Assembly: GCA_036924285.1 (NCBI GenBank)
Contig: JAYKYS010000017.1
Coordinates: forward strand, 4,197,501-4,261,500
DNA: 64,000 nt
Direction of reading: 5' to 3'
Origin: Asterella californica
Lineage: Eukaryota; Streptophyta; Marchantiopsida; Marchantiales; Aytoniaceae
The position numbers and the translations under genes were made by a program. Position 1 is the first letter of the stretch, and each line of letters opens with the position of its first letter. The notes under the pieces were generated by a model. That model had not been told where the DNA came from and searched no databases. It was given only the letters and a program-made list of their open reading frames with translations. This document shows positions 30,943-43,764 of the stretch, one piece after another.

Positions 30943-32680
30943 GTATCCTCCGGTATGCATCAGAGATACCAACCAAGGAGTGGACCGACACGCACCTCAT
31001 CTTGTCGTCCTACTTCCCATCTTAGTCAACCTCACCATCAAAGTTACAACCTAATTGTCATCTTGAAGTTGCTACCTTGTCATGATCTTCCATGAGTTCA
31101 TGCTCATCGACTTCATCTTCAAGCTCCCACCCAATATCACCCTCTAAATCTACACATCTTTCAATATGCGGAGACATAGAAGGAGTAAACCATCATACCA
31201 TAGAAACACCTCCCATCCATCTAGTTGAATCTCACCGTCGAGGTTTGTGACTCAAGTGTCGTAGTAGACATCATCCGTCATCTCAATCATCACCACATAT
31301 CATCAGTTATATGTGACAGATATCAATATATCTGTAAAATACATTACTGATATATGTATAAATTTTCTGATATCTGTAAACTGATAGTCATCTTAGAAGG
31401 TGTTATCACAAAGAAATTCTAATGAGAATTTTAGTACTATGCATGTTAGGCATGTCATGCACGTCGTGTATAGATATCAATTTTTGATATATATAGAAGG
31501 ATGCTTTCACAACAAAGTTTAGATGTCGATAATGATTGATTAGTTTGGTAAATATCAAACTTTGATATCTATCATACTTTGTTGCATAAAGTTTATACAT
31601 CAATAATTAAATAGCAAGGTAGTTATCGATGTCATTATCTACGTCGACAACTATCCATGGATATCAATAATTCACAGTACGGACAACTATATGTTATCGG
31701 ATCTCATTATGGAACATCCTTAACATTTCTCGGACAATGGATCACATTTTGCCATACTGTTGTCGTCAAACTAAAAGCAGCATATAATATCAAACTTTGT
31801 CAAACGATACCCTAACACCCATAAGAAAATAGGCAAGTAGAACACATGATGCATGTACAACCCATGAGCAGTATAGTCAGAACTCACTTTAAACACCAAG
31901 GGTGTTTTCTGTATCCAAGAAGAAATTTCCCAGCATGACAAACCAGATGATTGTCTCCTTAGGAACAAATCACAACAAGAGGAGAACCATCAGAAGACGC
32001 TTGATCATCCTTCCTTAGCAAACATGAAGAAGAGGAGAAAGACAAGAAGGAAAAAGATTATAATCCCTCATGAAGCTATCTTCTTCAAAAAGAGAAACTT
32101 GTGGTGATAAAAGCAACAAGCTCAAGAGCAAATTCTTATGGAAGAAGAGCCCTTGCCGGAAGAAGAGCCCTTGCCAGAAGTAATGACCTTTACGAACGAC
32201 CAACCAACATGAATCATGTAGCCAACATGTAGCAACTCAAAGTGGGTACAAGAGCCACGTGTCAATCATCCGAATCAAAGCACATGGCACACGTTGTAAC
32301 ACACAAGAAAATCAAAAGATGCTCGAAGTAATAATATAAGGATCAAACCCACAGAGATGCAGGTAAATATCATCCAAATGTAGTAAACAAGTGACAAAAG
32401 TGATTCTTTATAGTTGTCTTTTATTCTCATAGGTAAAAATCAGTCCCGGTAGAGATCAAACTCAGGTCTATCCAACAAGACAGAGTTGATAATCCTGACA
32501 AATAACATAACATATACTAAACAGGTCATGGACCTCAAGAAAAAGATAAACAACAAGAATATTGAGCCACGGATAACAAGTCTCAATAGAGAAGTACTGC
32601 TGAAGTGCTACTAAGTAGCTTCTATCACCATAAACGCTAAGTATCTTCATACTAAATAATCGTCAATACTATTATTCCCA
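30943..32680. other. Gypsy 3' coding relic, then unassigned sequence
   Basis: Minus-strand 31,180-31,070 encodes an acidic peptide (DLEGDIGWELEDEVDEHELM) in the position where gypsy A has its acidic integrase tail, so it may be the end of that polyprotein. Beyond about 31,300 lie TGATATC-type palindromes (31,316-31,395; 31,470-31,570). The remainder to 32,680 shows only short frames. A tandem GGAAGAAGAGCCCTTGCC duplication lies at 32,142-32,176. Confidence 0.35.
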
Positions 32681-32689
32681 AAAACTCTG

Positions 32690-33280
32690 ACGAAGAAGAC
32701 TCTTCTTCCGCCGAAGTAAGAAGTACACTCCTTCTGAACTGCTACCTAAGAAGAACTTCACCACGAAGATACTTCTTAAGAAGAACACTTTCTCCAAAGT
32801 AACTTCGCCCTAAAACTATTCCGCAGTAAACTAACTTCGTAGTTGTTGGTTTGTTCTCAGACTTCGTCACAAACTTCTTACTCTGATTTCAGTTGTAACT
32901 GACAAAGAACTTCATCATCCAAACTAACTCTTACCACAACACAATGGTTCTGTAAACTTCAGAAAAGTATAAATCCAAAATAACAAACACATAGAGGTCT
33001 TGAAAACGAACAACACAACTTCTTATATACAACTTCGCTCTAAAATGACAGATCTTATTTCTTAAGAAGTAGGATGAACATTGGTACGGATCAATGAAGA
33101 TCTTTCGACTGAAACGACATCAATTACCACACTGAAACCTAACACTAAATCTCTAGCTATCTCGCTAACCGAGAACTCCACAGTCACTCTGACCTCGCAA
33201 AGTATCCGGACTACCCGGTGGCATAGTCTAGCTACTCGATTCTTTGTCGAAGAACTTTCCACATCTACTACATCTAACTC
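32690..33280 (-). other. Family C downstream region, CTTC/GAAG-rich
   Basis: Short GAAGAAGA, ACTTCG and CGAAGTA words dominate. No domain is readable. It lies 3' (minus sense) of the family C coiled coil and probably belongs to the same element. Confidence 0.35.
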
Positions 33281-35034
33281 CTATATAATATATTGAAGAA
33301 TCTTCAGCTCCAAAGTATCCAAGTCGATGGTGAAGTAGTTCTTCAACGTCGGCTCCACTCTGCTATGAAGACGCACGACTTGCTCTTCTTCCGAAGTACA
33401 CCTCTTCTTCAGATCCTTGATCTCTTTCGTCATCTCAGCTACAGTGTCTTGGTATCGACCTCGTTGTTGTCTCATCTCGATCAACTCCTTCTTCACCAGC
33501 AAAAATATCTTCTCATGCTCCTTACCGAGATCCACCTTCTGACGAAGTAGCTCCTCCTATTCCGAAGTCAACCTTTGAATCTCTTTGGACTTCACCGTAT
33601 TCTTTCTCTTCACCGCCAAGATCACAGCGCACAAGTTCTCCTTCTCTTCCATCTAGCTTCCTCGCCCGAAGTTCATTATCTACACGAGCTCGGCTAAGTT
33701 CAGTTATCGTCCGACTATTTGCTCGTATGTTCCTCAGTTATTCTCCAAGACGAAGAGTAGCGATACTACTACTTCTTGTAAGTATTTCGTCGAAGAACTC
33801 AGATGATGTACTTCTTAGATCACGGAAGAACTTACTTGCATCTCGTCACACTTTTCCTCTTCTCTTCCATCGGATTATCTTCGTCCTCCATACCGACTTC
33901 CGATGCATCCTCTCCTTCGATGCACACAGGCCGCTTGCTCTTCATCTTCTTCTTTGAATTCGATGACGCAAATCTTGATATATCTCCGATTGATCTTCCT
34001 TCAACCACTTCTTCGATCCGGTGTTGAAATCTCTTCAACATCTTCATCCTCGTCCAAATTGACGATCTTAGGCTCCTTTGCTGCTGCCGCCGTCATCACT
34101 TCTTCGGTGGATATCTCCTCGTTCGTGACTTCGTCAAACAACTTCTCCATCGGCACATCTCGCTGCGGAGTTGACTCGACCACAAATTCATCTTCTTCGG
34201 TTTGATCGAGGAAGTCCAACTTCTTCTTGTCGTCTCCGGTCAACAAAACCATTTCCATGTAGAAGATTGACACGAAGGCTCTGATGTAGACAATGTCATC
34301 TTTGGTCCATGACTTATGCACATGTCGATGAAGAATCCTCGTCCAGTACGTTCGTTTTTCAGTGAAGAGCTTCTCGATGAGAATCTGCCAATTCGACATG
34401 TAGATCGTCCTCTTCGACCTGAAGATTGTCATGATCGTATCAGCTACCCCTCTCTTTCTCGCATCAAGGAAGTCACTGGTGCAATAATCGTTTCTCCCAT
34501 GTGGTAGCTCCTTGAACAGCTGAGGAAAACTTTGGACCACCTCTATTGGTGCATGCGATAAAGTATTGTCAAAGAGAAGATCTCCATCCTTCTCCGCTTC
34601 TCAAGACGAAGGACCAATTCGCTTCGGTCCAGTTCCATGCAGCCGCGTAACTCTTGTACCAACTTCATCGATATCATCAACCACAAAGGTAGCAGGAGGA
34701 ACGACAATCTCATATCTTCAAGATCCTTCGCATACCAGCGAAGACTGTCATAATTCACATCTAACGCTCGAAGTCGAGATGGCTTGGATGGTTCCATCCC
34801 GCGCATTCGTAAAAGATCTAAGTTGAGAGTGAAGTTGAGAGTGAGGTATAGAGAAGGAAGTGGAGGATGAAAGAAAAGAACTTCTTCTTCTAAAACTGTC
34901 TTCGGCGAAGATGAACTTCTTGGTTGATAACTACTACCGATCCTTCCGCCCCTTCTAATACTGTTCACGCAATACGACAAATGACCTAACTCGATGCTCT
35001 TATACATCATGATAGCTTTATGCACACGTGTCAC
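33281..35034 (-). pseudogene. Family C gag-like/coiled-coil ORF, broken
   Basis: Minus strand in order: 35,034-34,543, a frame with MEPSKPSRLRALDVNYDSLR and MKLVQELRGCMELDRSELVL, then a break; 34,540-34,001, QILIEKLFTEKRTYWTRILH, RHVHKSWTKDDIVYIRAFVS and IFYMEMVLLTGDDKK, followed by a long acidic linker (EEDEFVVE, NLDEDEDVEE); 34,047-33,832, a basic/acidic stretch (KKKMKSKRPV); then 33,535-33,281, a coiled coil (EHEKIFLLVKKELIEMRQQR, TVAEMTKEIKDLKKRC). The order matches family B. The block around YWTRILHRHVHK resembles the putative plant transposon domain of some LTR elements (inference). No polymerase was seen. Several frame breaks. Confidence 0.5.
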
Positions 35035-36112
35035 AGTTAGAGTTTCGCAGTTCTGCCAAAGTTCTTCGTTGACCGAAGTACAAAGAAGTCATTCCTCACC
35101 GACTTCATCGATACTTCAGTCATTCGGACTCTGTTTGTCTCGCACAACATATCGTTAGAAATCTCTTCATCCGAAGAATCCATCCATGATGAACTTCTAT
35201 CCAAATTGACTTCACAACTTCAATTGATTCTTCAAGAACAGATCTTCTCCACTAAACTTCTAATTACAACTATTGTACTTCTATCTTCTATCTTCTAGCT
35301 TCTACTATCTATTTTTCTTATTTATTTTACAACTAATCAGTTAATAAACAAAAACTAAAATTCAAGGCTTCACACACGTACATATGAAACTTATTTTTTC
35401 GCAGTAGATGGAAGTTAAAGACATGTCGTCAAACAGACTGAGAACTTAACAATAGACAAAACCTTGTTGTTTTAGTCAAACCATCACACTGCAAGCGATA
35501 ACTTGAGCAATCACTCAAACCAATCAATGAAATGACACACTCAACACACTCAACATGCATGTCATTATTCATGTCATGTCACATAACTCAAAGAGTAAGA
35601 AATCCAAATCTACCAGACCGTGAAATCAATCTTTGTGGAAGGAGTACACACAAAACAAATCAAATGAGGAGGTGAAGAGATTTAAGAATCACCTAAACCC
35701 TCGATATTCATCTTGCATCCGAGATTTCAAGAAGATTTTTGATTCACTACTTGAGGAACAATTCATCGTGATATCATGAAAAAAGGCATGAGATCAAGAA
35801 GTGATGAACACTCCATGGGTGTACATCACAAGAGGATCACTCTACTCATTTGTATCTCGCTCTTGAGATAATACAAGATCTCAAGTGCAATATTATTCAA
35901 ATTTGTGGAGGCATCACACAATCTACCTAGAGATCCAAACGAGTGACAAGGACCAAAGCAATCAAAGTAAACGAGCATAATATCATATTATAACATTCGC
36001 ACAAAACGAAAGAGAGTGTGATGGTTCAAGCACATGCTTTAACACAAGTGTTTGGAATGGAAATGATAACCCCATTAGCAAACAAAGGATGCAAATGGAT
36101 GGATGATATGTT
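35035..36112. other. No gene; probable family C leader then unassigned
   Basis: 35,035-35,320 remains rich in CTTC/CGAAG words and lies upstream of the family C ORF, as expected for its leader or LTR. 35,320-36,112 shows no recognisable feature other than the CTCAG flank of the copia element. Confidence 0.35.
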
Positions 36113-36117
36113 CTCAG

Positions 36118-36360
36118 TTTAGAAAGATCGATACTTCTAAGAAGATACTCTAAGAAGAGAGAGCGAGTAGACAAGGAAGTAAAATAAGAATGAGTAAAAT
36201 AGGAAGAGAGAGGCTTTGTCTCTCCATATATATATAGTGGGGGTGAGTACAAGAGAAACCCTAATGGTGGATTAGCCCTCTAACTAACTATATGTAACAA
36301 CCCTAACTAATTCGGCTCATATTAGTCTTCGATCTACTAGAACTTAAGACTATATCAACA
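36118..36360 (-). repeat. Copia 1 3' LTR
   Basis: On the minus strand it starts TGTTGATATAGTC and ends in a mutated TCTAAA (the partner LTR has TCTACA). It shares AAGAAGAGAGAGCGAGTAGA and GTGGGGGTGAGTACAAG with the other LTR (plus reading). Confidence 0.85.
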
Positions 36361-36860
36361 CTTTCAATCAAGCTCGACTTTACATCTTGTACTCCTGGAC
36401 AATGTCTAAAAGCATCAAACTTATCTCGAGGTAATGCCTTAGTAAAGATATCGGCAACCTGATCTCTTGTGCTCACATAACTGAGCTCAATCTCTCTTGC
36501 AAGGAACTTCTCTCCAAAGAAATGATTGTGCACCTCAATGTGTTTCATCCTAGCATGGAAAACATTGTTACTAGCTTACTTCATGCTGCTAATGTTGTCA
36601 GTATATGCAACAACAAGATTTGTACACTCCACACCAATATTAGATAGCAGACATTGAAGCCAAATCGATTCGTATATTGCGTTCGTTGCTCCTCGGTACT
36701 CTGCATCTGTGGATGACAAAGCAACCATAGGTTGCTTTTTAGAAACCCAACTTATTGCAGCGCTTCCAAGTCCAGAAGCGTAACTTGACATAGATCTCCT
36801 ATCGGTACTCCTTATCCAATCAACATTAGTGTAGCCATGTAATAACAATGGTCCACCGTA
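36361..36860 (-). pseudogene. Copia 1 RNase H
   Basis: Minus reading: LLHGYTNVDWIRSTDRRSMS, SKKQPMVALSSTDAEYRGAT, NAIYESIWLQCLLSNIGVEC and AYTDNISSMK, then after a stop KHIEVHNHFFGEKFLAREIE and VSTRDQVADIFTKALPRDKF. These are the copia RNase H hallmarks (the D of TNVDW, the E of DAEY, the D of YTDN). RNase H removes the RNA strand during cDNA synthesis. Broken by at least one stop near 36,575 and isolated from the RT frame. Confidence 0.85.
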
Positions 36861-36869
36861 TCGATAGTG

Positions 36870-38010
36870 AAGTCTGTATTACATCAAGAACTTCACGTAG
36901 TGGAGGATCCGCTTGACAGCCTCCAAATGAGATATTCGTGATGATTGCATAAACTAATTGATCATATCGACGACATAGCTCAAGTCTGATATGGTGATAG
37001 TCAAATAGATAAGACTCCCAACCATCTATCTATACATGCAGAGATCATCAAGTAACTCATCATCCTTTGCTCCTAGCTTTATCCGTGTAGCAATGGGTTT
37101 GTAGTCAAGCATACCAAATCTCTCAGCATACTCGGAGCATACTGACGCTGTACAAGTCAAATATCCTTTCCATCTCTAATGAACTCCACAACAAGGAAGT
37201 ACTTGAGCTCTTCTAAGTCCATCATCTCGAAATCAGATTTCAAGTGATCCTTGATCTGCGAAATAAGCTCCTCATAGTTACAGATAATGATCAAGTCATC
37301 AACATATATGGTGATCACCACAATCTGATCTCGTATTCCTAATGAATACAAGGTAGAGTTTGAACTACAAAGATGGAGACCAAGAGACTGCAAGTAAGAA
37401 TGAATCTTTGCATACAGAGCATGCATGTTTCAAATCATAAAGGATCTTTCGTAACTTACACACATGAGAAAAGAACATAAGATCCTCATAACCTGGAGGT
37501 TGCTGCATGTAGACCTCCTCCTCAAGATTACAATTGAGGAAAGTGTTCTTGAAGTCCATCTGGTGCATCTTCCAAAATTTCTAAGTCGTAACTACTACTG
37601 CGATTCAAATAGTCACCATCTTTGCAACTAGAGCAAAGGTCTCCTCAAAATCCACTCCATGTTGCTGTGCGTAGCTCTTGGCAACCAATCTGACATTGTA
37701 TCGGTACACGGTATCATCTGAGTTGCGCTTGACATTGAAGACCCACTTGCAACTAATCGTCTTCTTATCTTCAAGTAAGTCCACCAACTCCGAAGTCTAT
37801 TGGTGGTGAAGCACAACAAGCTCAGCTTTCGTAACACTCACCCATTGGACTTTGTGCATCGCCTCCTCAAGTGAACTCGGTTCTTGTTCCTGAAGAACAT
37901 TGACCATAGATGCATGATGTGCAGTAAGAAAACCTTCATGCATACAGTTAGTTTGTCCATTCAGATCTGCGAGAGATAATTGATAACCTCTCTTTGCCAC
38001 CGATCTGACG
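36870..38010 (-). pseudogene. Copia 1 reverse transcriptase
   Basis: Fragments in minus order: EPSSLEEAMHKVQWV; SCKWVFNVKRNSDDTVYRYN with RLVAKSYAQQHGVDFEETFA; HQMDFKNTFLNCNLEEEVYM with QQPPGYEDLM; STLYSLGIRDQIVVITIYVD with the catalytic YVDD near 37,290; and EELKYFLVVEFIRDGKD. Several frameshifts and stops separate the pieces (for example near 37,600 and 37,430), so no functional enzyme is encoded. The blocks align piece by piece with copia 2 RT at 49.3-50.3 kb, so the two elements are related. Confidence 0.85.
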
Positions 38011-38233
38011 TAGACGTCAAGCTCTAAGATAAAGTATCCAAGGGATGTGGAAGATCCATATATCTGGATGAGTCAAATATACGCTGTAATAGCATTCGCT
38101 AGTCTTGTGTAGAAAGTACACTAGCTCCACTATGCTGTGCTGCGTGGACTCCAGCGTTAACAACAGCTCTATGTGAAACTGATTCTGATATGAAATTAGT
38201 AACTTCTCTAGATCTTCCACTCAACATACTACT

Positions 38234-39480
38234 CTAAGGTACTACAGTTGACTGACTCTTTGGTTCTATAGTAGGTACAGGGATGGCTACGACAAGTGCA
38301 GGACCAAACCAAGACTGTAGCTCATCAAAGACAAACTGCTTCGATGAAGGATTGTAACATCTATATCCTTTCGTATCAGAAACATATCCAAAGTCTTGGG
38401 GGGTATCTGCTTTCGGGTCTAGTTTCTTACATCTCTCATCATGTATGTACACATAACATATACAATCAAAAACTTTAAGGAAAGAGTAATCAAGCTTATT
38501 ACCTATGAAGACCTCCATCGATGTCTGACTGTGCACTACTGCTGTAGACATCCGATCATCAGATACACCACACATGAAATAGCTTCTACTCAATAAGGTC
38601 TAGGTATGGTCTTCTCATTCAACATCGCACGAGTAACTTCTACTATGTGTCGATTCTTGCACTCTGCAACCTCATTTTGATGTAGACTGTAACTGCAGGT
38701 CTTCTGATGTCGAATGTCATACTCACACATATATGCATTGAACTAGAAACTCACTAGAAAGAAACTCACCTCCTTCATCAGATCTCAGACAGAGGATAGA
38801 TTCTCTAGACTATTTCTCCACCACTTGCAAAAAATCTAGAATGTGAACAGTATTTCGGTAGATGACTTGTTTCTCAACAAATAGATCCAAGTATAACTGT
38901 GAATGATCATCATGAATGAATGAAGGACACTAAGTATTGGAAACCGATCATACTTGGTTGAGAAGCAGTCCATATATCAGTATGAACTAGCTCTAAGAGT
39001 TTGTTCGCTCTGCTACCTTATCGCTTAAAGGGTTGTCTAGCTTGCTTGCCAAACTGACATGCTGCACAGACTCCAATGGGCTCACTGGATTCGTATTTGG
39101 TCAGACATGTAACCAGGTCAGAACTCGGAAGACTTTTCAGCCTCTAGAAGTTCATGTGCACAATTCACTTGTGTCATATGTCTATATCTGACACTATTGG
39201 ACCACTCTGTCCATACATGGCAGCCTGTAACTTAGGCGCACATGCATCTAGTTTGAACAGCCTACCACTCTTGCTATCTCGAGCTATGATAGTGCTATTA
39301 AAATATTCAATGAAGCATCCATTTTTATTGAAGCACACTTGCAGACCCTACTCTATCAACTGTCTTATAGATAGCAAGTTTCTAGTCAATGTGAGTAGAT
39401 GCAAGACATTTCCTACACAAATAAACGTTGAAGCCGGAATGTCTAACATAATGTCACCTTTGTGCTAGATCTAGTGCTTG
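38234..39480 (-). pseudogene. Copia 1 integrase and pre-integrase zinc region
   Basis: Minus reading, many stops. The pre-integrase zinc block keeps CAACQFGKQARQPFK near 39,040-39,080 and RLKSLPSSDLVT. The core begins KLLELVHTDIWTASQPSM and continues SDEGGEFLSSEFL. From 38,593 an open stretch reads SQTSMEVFIGNKLDYSFLKV and CKKLDPKADTPQDFGYVSDT with KGYRCYNPSSKQF, the C-terminal region shared with copia 2. It integrates cDNA. The SPQQNG-like catalytic segment is too mutated to read in one frame. Confidence 0.8.
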
Positions 39481-39499
39481 GTGTCATCGTCTGTCATCA

Positions 39500-40520
39500 T
39501 AAACTGAGGAGTAGACTCGAGTGAACTGAACCACTCCCGATGGAGTGTCATGTGATTGGTGGCGTCAGAACTAGTCAATCTGTGACTCTGATGTGTTGTT
39601 CTGAATAGACTTGCTCAGTTGCTGCATAGCTTTGCTGGTTGTTGTCATACTGTCTTTGGTTGTTAAGTCGCTTGTAGCATTGATTTTGCATTGTGGTCTT
39701 GCTTCTTGCAGTAGTTGCAAGAATCGAGCGTAGGTCTCTGACTATTGGAAGAACCCTAAACCCATAGATCTTGTCCCTGCAGGAAAATCATCATCTGAAA
39801 TTTCCACACTTGGTAGTTGTTCTTGTCGAGTTTCTCTCCGGTGATCAAAGACACAAACTCCGCCATAGCTACAATCGAGAAATTGCACTGTTTTGTAAGC
39901 AAAAAATCTCACAAAACCTCCATAAAACTCATCCGTCCACATCTCGTGATCAAGAGTTTGTCACAACTCACAACAACCGCAACTCTGCGTACTTCTCCCC
40001 AGCGAGAATGAAGAAAGAACCTGTTCGTGAACTATAGGTGTACAAAACAAGGCAAAAATGTCAAAAGAGCTAACCAAGAAAGGTCAAACTAGACCAAATG
40101 AGTTCAGAAATGGATGTGCAACACTTTGAAATTTCACAAATATTTTGAAGTCCATCCTAATCAGACTAGTATTTGTTTTGGACTCAAGTCTTAAAACTTT
40201 TGTTTTGATCGAAAAAGATCATTTGAAAATCTGTCGCTGGAAAGCTCCAAATCGATTGAAACTTGAACGAGTACACAATTTGCACCTTCTGATCAAGACA
40301 ACCTTTATAAGGCTGGTCAACAGATTTCAACGAGAAAAAATCATCTAGACCTCCAAAATTGTGTTCAAAGTTTCTAGTGGCGAAAGAAATGGTTTCGTGT
40401 CAACCAAACGCATCAGCAAGATAGTGCTCAACATCAGGCACAACTCCAGCTGCTCTCTCCTGTACTTCTCCATGCACAAACTTCATCTTGCTCATTAGCA
40501 AAGGACACACGCTCTCTAAT
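39500..40520 (-). pseudogene. Copia 1 gag/protease remnant
   Basis: The minus frame fragments after the primer site (for example ISFATRNFEHNFGGL near 40,390) are interrupted by many stops. A 66-codon piece at 39,942-39,742 is probably gag-derived. A TPQFMMTDDDTKH stretch near 39,500 corresponds to the post-protease TPAIVYTDDDTHH of copia 2. No intact DSGA motif or zinc knuckle was found. Confidence 0.5.
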
Positions 40521-40532
40521 GCTCTAATACCA
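40521..40532 (-). other. Copia 1 primer-binding site
   Basis: Minus-strand TGGTATTAGAGC directly follows the 5' LTR. It differs at one base from the initiator tRNA-Met complement TGGTATCAGAGC. Confidence 0.8.
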
Positions 40533-40765
40533 TGTAGAAAGATCGATACTTCTAGTAAGACACTCTAAGAAGAGAGAGCGAGTAGACAAGAAAATAAAAT
40601 AGGAATGAGATGAGAGAGGCTTCGTCTCTTCATGTATATGTAGTGGGGGTGAGTACAAGGAAAACTCTAATGGTGGATTAGCTCTCTAACTAATTGTACG
40701 TACAATCCTAACTACTCCGACTCATATTAGCCATCGATCTACTAGAGCTTGGGACTATATCAACA
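40533..40765 (-). repeat. Copia 1 5' LTR
   Basis: Minus strand, TGTTGATATAGTCCC to CTTTCTACA, 233 bp. Substitutions and short indels relative to the 3' LTR indicate moderate age. Confidence 0.85.
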
Positions 40766-40770
40766 CTTAG

Positions 40771-42700
40771 CTATATTGACTTTCAGTCCAGAGAAGGATA
40801 ATATAACGAAATAGCAATATTTCTCGGGATTTAGATCATCTGGGCATCATTGTATTGTGCGACAAAGAACTTCTTTTGGCTGACAAGAAGTGTAAGCAAT
40901 CTCACATACATGTAGAGAAGTGTCAACAGTTATTTTCAAAGAGAAAATATCTGGTACTCTAGAAATTTTGTATTGTTCATTCTCAACAAGCTTCAAACTA
41001 GCATCTGTCACTTCCTGGCACCACAAGCAACCAATCAAACAAAGAGGTACAATGAAGACATTCACCATGCTCTACGAGGTGACTAAGTTAGTATAAGCAG
41101 AGCGGCCTCGAGCCGATCTCAAGTAAAATGCATCCACCAACTCTCCTAGTTACTCATGAAGATCTGGTGATGTTCAAATGGTATTTCATACAAAGGAGAA
41201 TATCACAAATGTCGAAACGCATATTACGCTAGTGCTATTGGAGAGGTTCAAGGACTAGACAAAGCTTGAGGAATCAAAATTTCTCAGTTTGAGAGTTAAG
41301 ATCACCGTTCCTGAAGGAGTACATAAATCTCTTCCTAAAGCAATGTATCAACATTTACCAACCAAGCAGAAGAAATGAGAACCTATAGAAAAAGCACCCT
41401 CCCCATGACAATACATGTAGACAAGAAGTAGAGGAGAGAAAACAAGTAGAGTGGAATGACTACTGCGAAGAAATGAGTAGAATTGATGAATAACACGCAT
41501 AAGAAAAAATCGACTCAAGAGACAACACATCCTCTCAAGTCCATCGATGAATCTTGCCAATGTCTATAATTCAAGAAGCAACAACGAAATCCTCATAGTC
41601 CGAGGCAGTGGCGGAGGAAAATTCATCCAAGCTAGTGGTTCAAACTTCCAAATTGCTCAAGAGGAGAGACTTCATAATCTTATAAATAAAATTAATTAAT
41701 AATAATTTGTTCTTTCTAAACTTTCCAAGTTCTAAGTTCAATCACACTTGTGGGGTACTCCACGTCCAGCAGATATTTTTCTCATAAATTGTGATTAGTT
41801 TAGAGAGACTATCATCTTTAGAAATGCTTGAGTGAGAAAAATATTTAAGTTTTAAAGTTTAAAGCTTTTCTTAAATTTTCATTGCAAGTAGGAGATGGTA
41901 CAGGAACTGAAAACAGAACCAAATGATTAAAGATTATTAATACTAGATCAAGTTCGTGTATAAATAAAATTCCAAAGACATGGACAAACTTAAGAACCCA
42001 ACTCATTATCGAGTAGCACAAAATCCAGAGAGATATACATAGCTAGTGAAAAGACAAAGGACACATCAATACCGAAAGTGTGCATAAAAAATACCAGCAA
42101 ATGATTTCTCTTTACCTGGTCGATTGCCTAACAGAATAAAATTGTGTACTTAGCCTCAAAGCACGGGAACCGGATGTCAAAGGTGGGAGTCTTGACCTAA
42201 AGAGGACAAGAGTCCCACCCTATTCAGCAAGATGAGAAACACTTGAAATGCTGGAAGGTGATAATAATTAAGAAACAGCGTATACTATGTGGGTTCTTTT
42301 GTGCGTTTGTTATTATGTCCAAAACTCCCATTGCTCCTAAAATAGACCATGCGGAAGTCTATTCAGTAAATTGTGGGGTTTAAGTTTCTTTTAAGCTTCG
42401 TTTATGAAAGCGTTCCAAATAAGATAAGTAAATAAACAATATGGTTAGAATCTCTCGAGCCTGCTTATGCATCCTAATTTTTCAATAAAATAGATAAAGC
42501 CTTTTGGAACTAATTTAAGGAGACACTGAACGTTATATATAGAGTTACTTATGTGCAATCAAATAGGCTGACGCACTCCTAAGTAGACATTTTTCTCTTA
42601 GACTTTGGTTTAGATATGCACTCACTGCAATAGCTACCTTGTAAAACATGAGTTCCGGTATAAAGTTGCATATTGTGCTTTGATTGCAGTGGACCTTCTA
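40771..42700. other. No supported gene; one signal-peptide-like frame
   Basis: The minus frame at 41,068-40,847 (73 codons) starts MVNVFIVPLCLIGCLWC, which resembles a secretion signal, followed by a Cys-containing tail. Another minus frame at 41,560-41,348 is hydrophobic. Neither has a recognisable family, and no introns could be assigned with confidence. The rest is AT-rich. Confidence 0.3.
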
Positions 42701-43560
42701 CTACTCAACCAGCTTGTTCCAGAAAATATTCGTTCTAATTACAGTCAGACGAACAAGTAGGCGTCTCGTGACACGCGACTCATATATATGTTCTACTCTC
42801 ACGGTTGGAACATGGTTTAATGGCAAGTTGAAGAATGAGGTCTCTAGCTCAATAGGATAAAATATCAAATTCTTTAGAAGGGGCTTAACCAACCACATAT
42901 AATCTTCGTGAACTAAGGTTCTTACCTTCGGCATCTGGTCTGAAGTGTGTTTCAGCTTTGTTTTGCTTGTCAATTTGATGACACTGATAATCAATGTCGA
43001 CAATTAACATCCCCATACTCTCGGCATTTGAACTTTGCGTGATTGTGCCTGAACTCAGATTAATGTAGAAACACGAAATTTCATTATCGACATCATCCAT
43101 GTTTATGTGGAGAATTTCTAGGTTTTATTTCTGTTCTTTTCTCAAACGATAATATCTTTAGCTGATTATATCACAAAGGCGAATAATTTAACATAAAGTT
43201 TCCGTACCGCAAGAATATGTTGGTTCTTGTTGCCATAGTTGCAAATGGAATCTGCTTTTGTTGTCGGAGGGCGCTAGATGGAGATTTGACCATCCAAAGA
43301 GCTTGGCGGAGAGATATCCTTCCTTATCATGAACATGTGACTGATAGATAGCAAAATTTAGAGTAATCACCTAGACAAGATAAGCAACAAAGAGAAGAGA
43401 AGTCACGATTGGTATGTTTACAGCAAACGCGGCAGAGAAGCTTTTAAATACGAACTGTTTATGCGTATACAGCCTTGATAGCAGTCCTAAAGTTAGAGGA
43501 TAACAGAAGCAGGAGAAACGTATACAGAGAAACAGGCCGAGGTTGCACTCACATCGCATA
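42701..43560 (-). other. Possible diverged multi-exon gene fragment, very uncertain
   Basis: Minus-strand frames run at 43,559-43,371 (hydrophobic N part, SLLFVAYLV end), 43,370-43,188 and 43,100-42,885. The last ends DAEG followed by a good donor-like GAAG/GTAAGAAC near 42,930, and 43,371 is near CTAG/GTGATTAC. This pattern could be exons of an unknown host gene, but no acceptor sites or family match could be confirmed. Confidence 0.15.
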
Positions 43561-43764
43561 ACTATTGCGGAAGGTTACACAGAGTAATGATGACTTCGGT
43601 AGAAATAACATTTACTTACAAGCATTGTTACAAACAGGATTGTATTGTTACAAACCCGATATAATTTCTATTTACAAGCATCGATTAACATTTTATTAAA
43701 ACCGATAGAGAATTGGATTGATATCAGATAATAAGATTTTGTTTAATGATATTGAAAGTTTCTT

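Larger units (their letters stand above)
36118..40765 (-). mobile_element. Ty1/copia element 1, both LTRs, decayed
   Basis: LTRs of 243 and 233 bp bound a minus-strand copia body about 4.2 kb long with gag remnant, integrase, RT and RNase H in copia order. The flanks are CTCAG (36,113-36,117) and CTTAG (40,766-40,770), a target duplication with one change. The body has many stops and frameshifts, so it is inactive and older than copia element 2. Primer site and a short purine stretch (GATTGAAAG) are in place. Confidence 0.85.
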
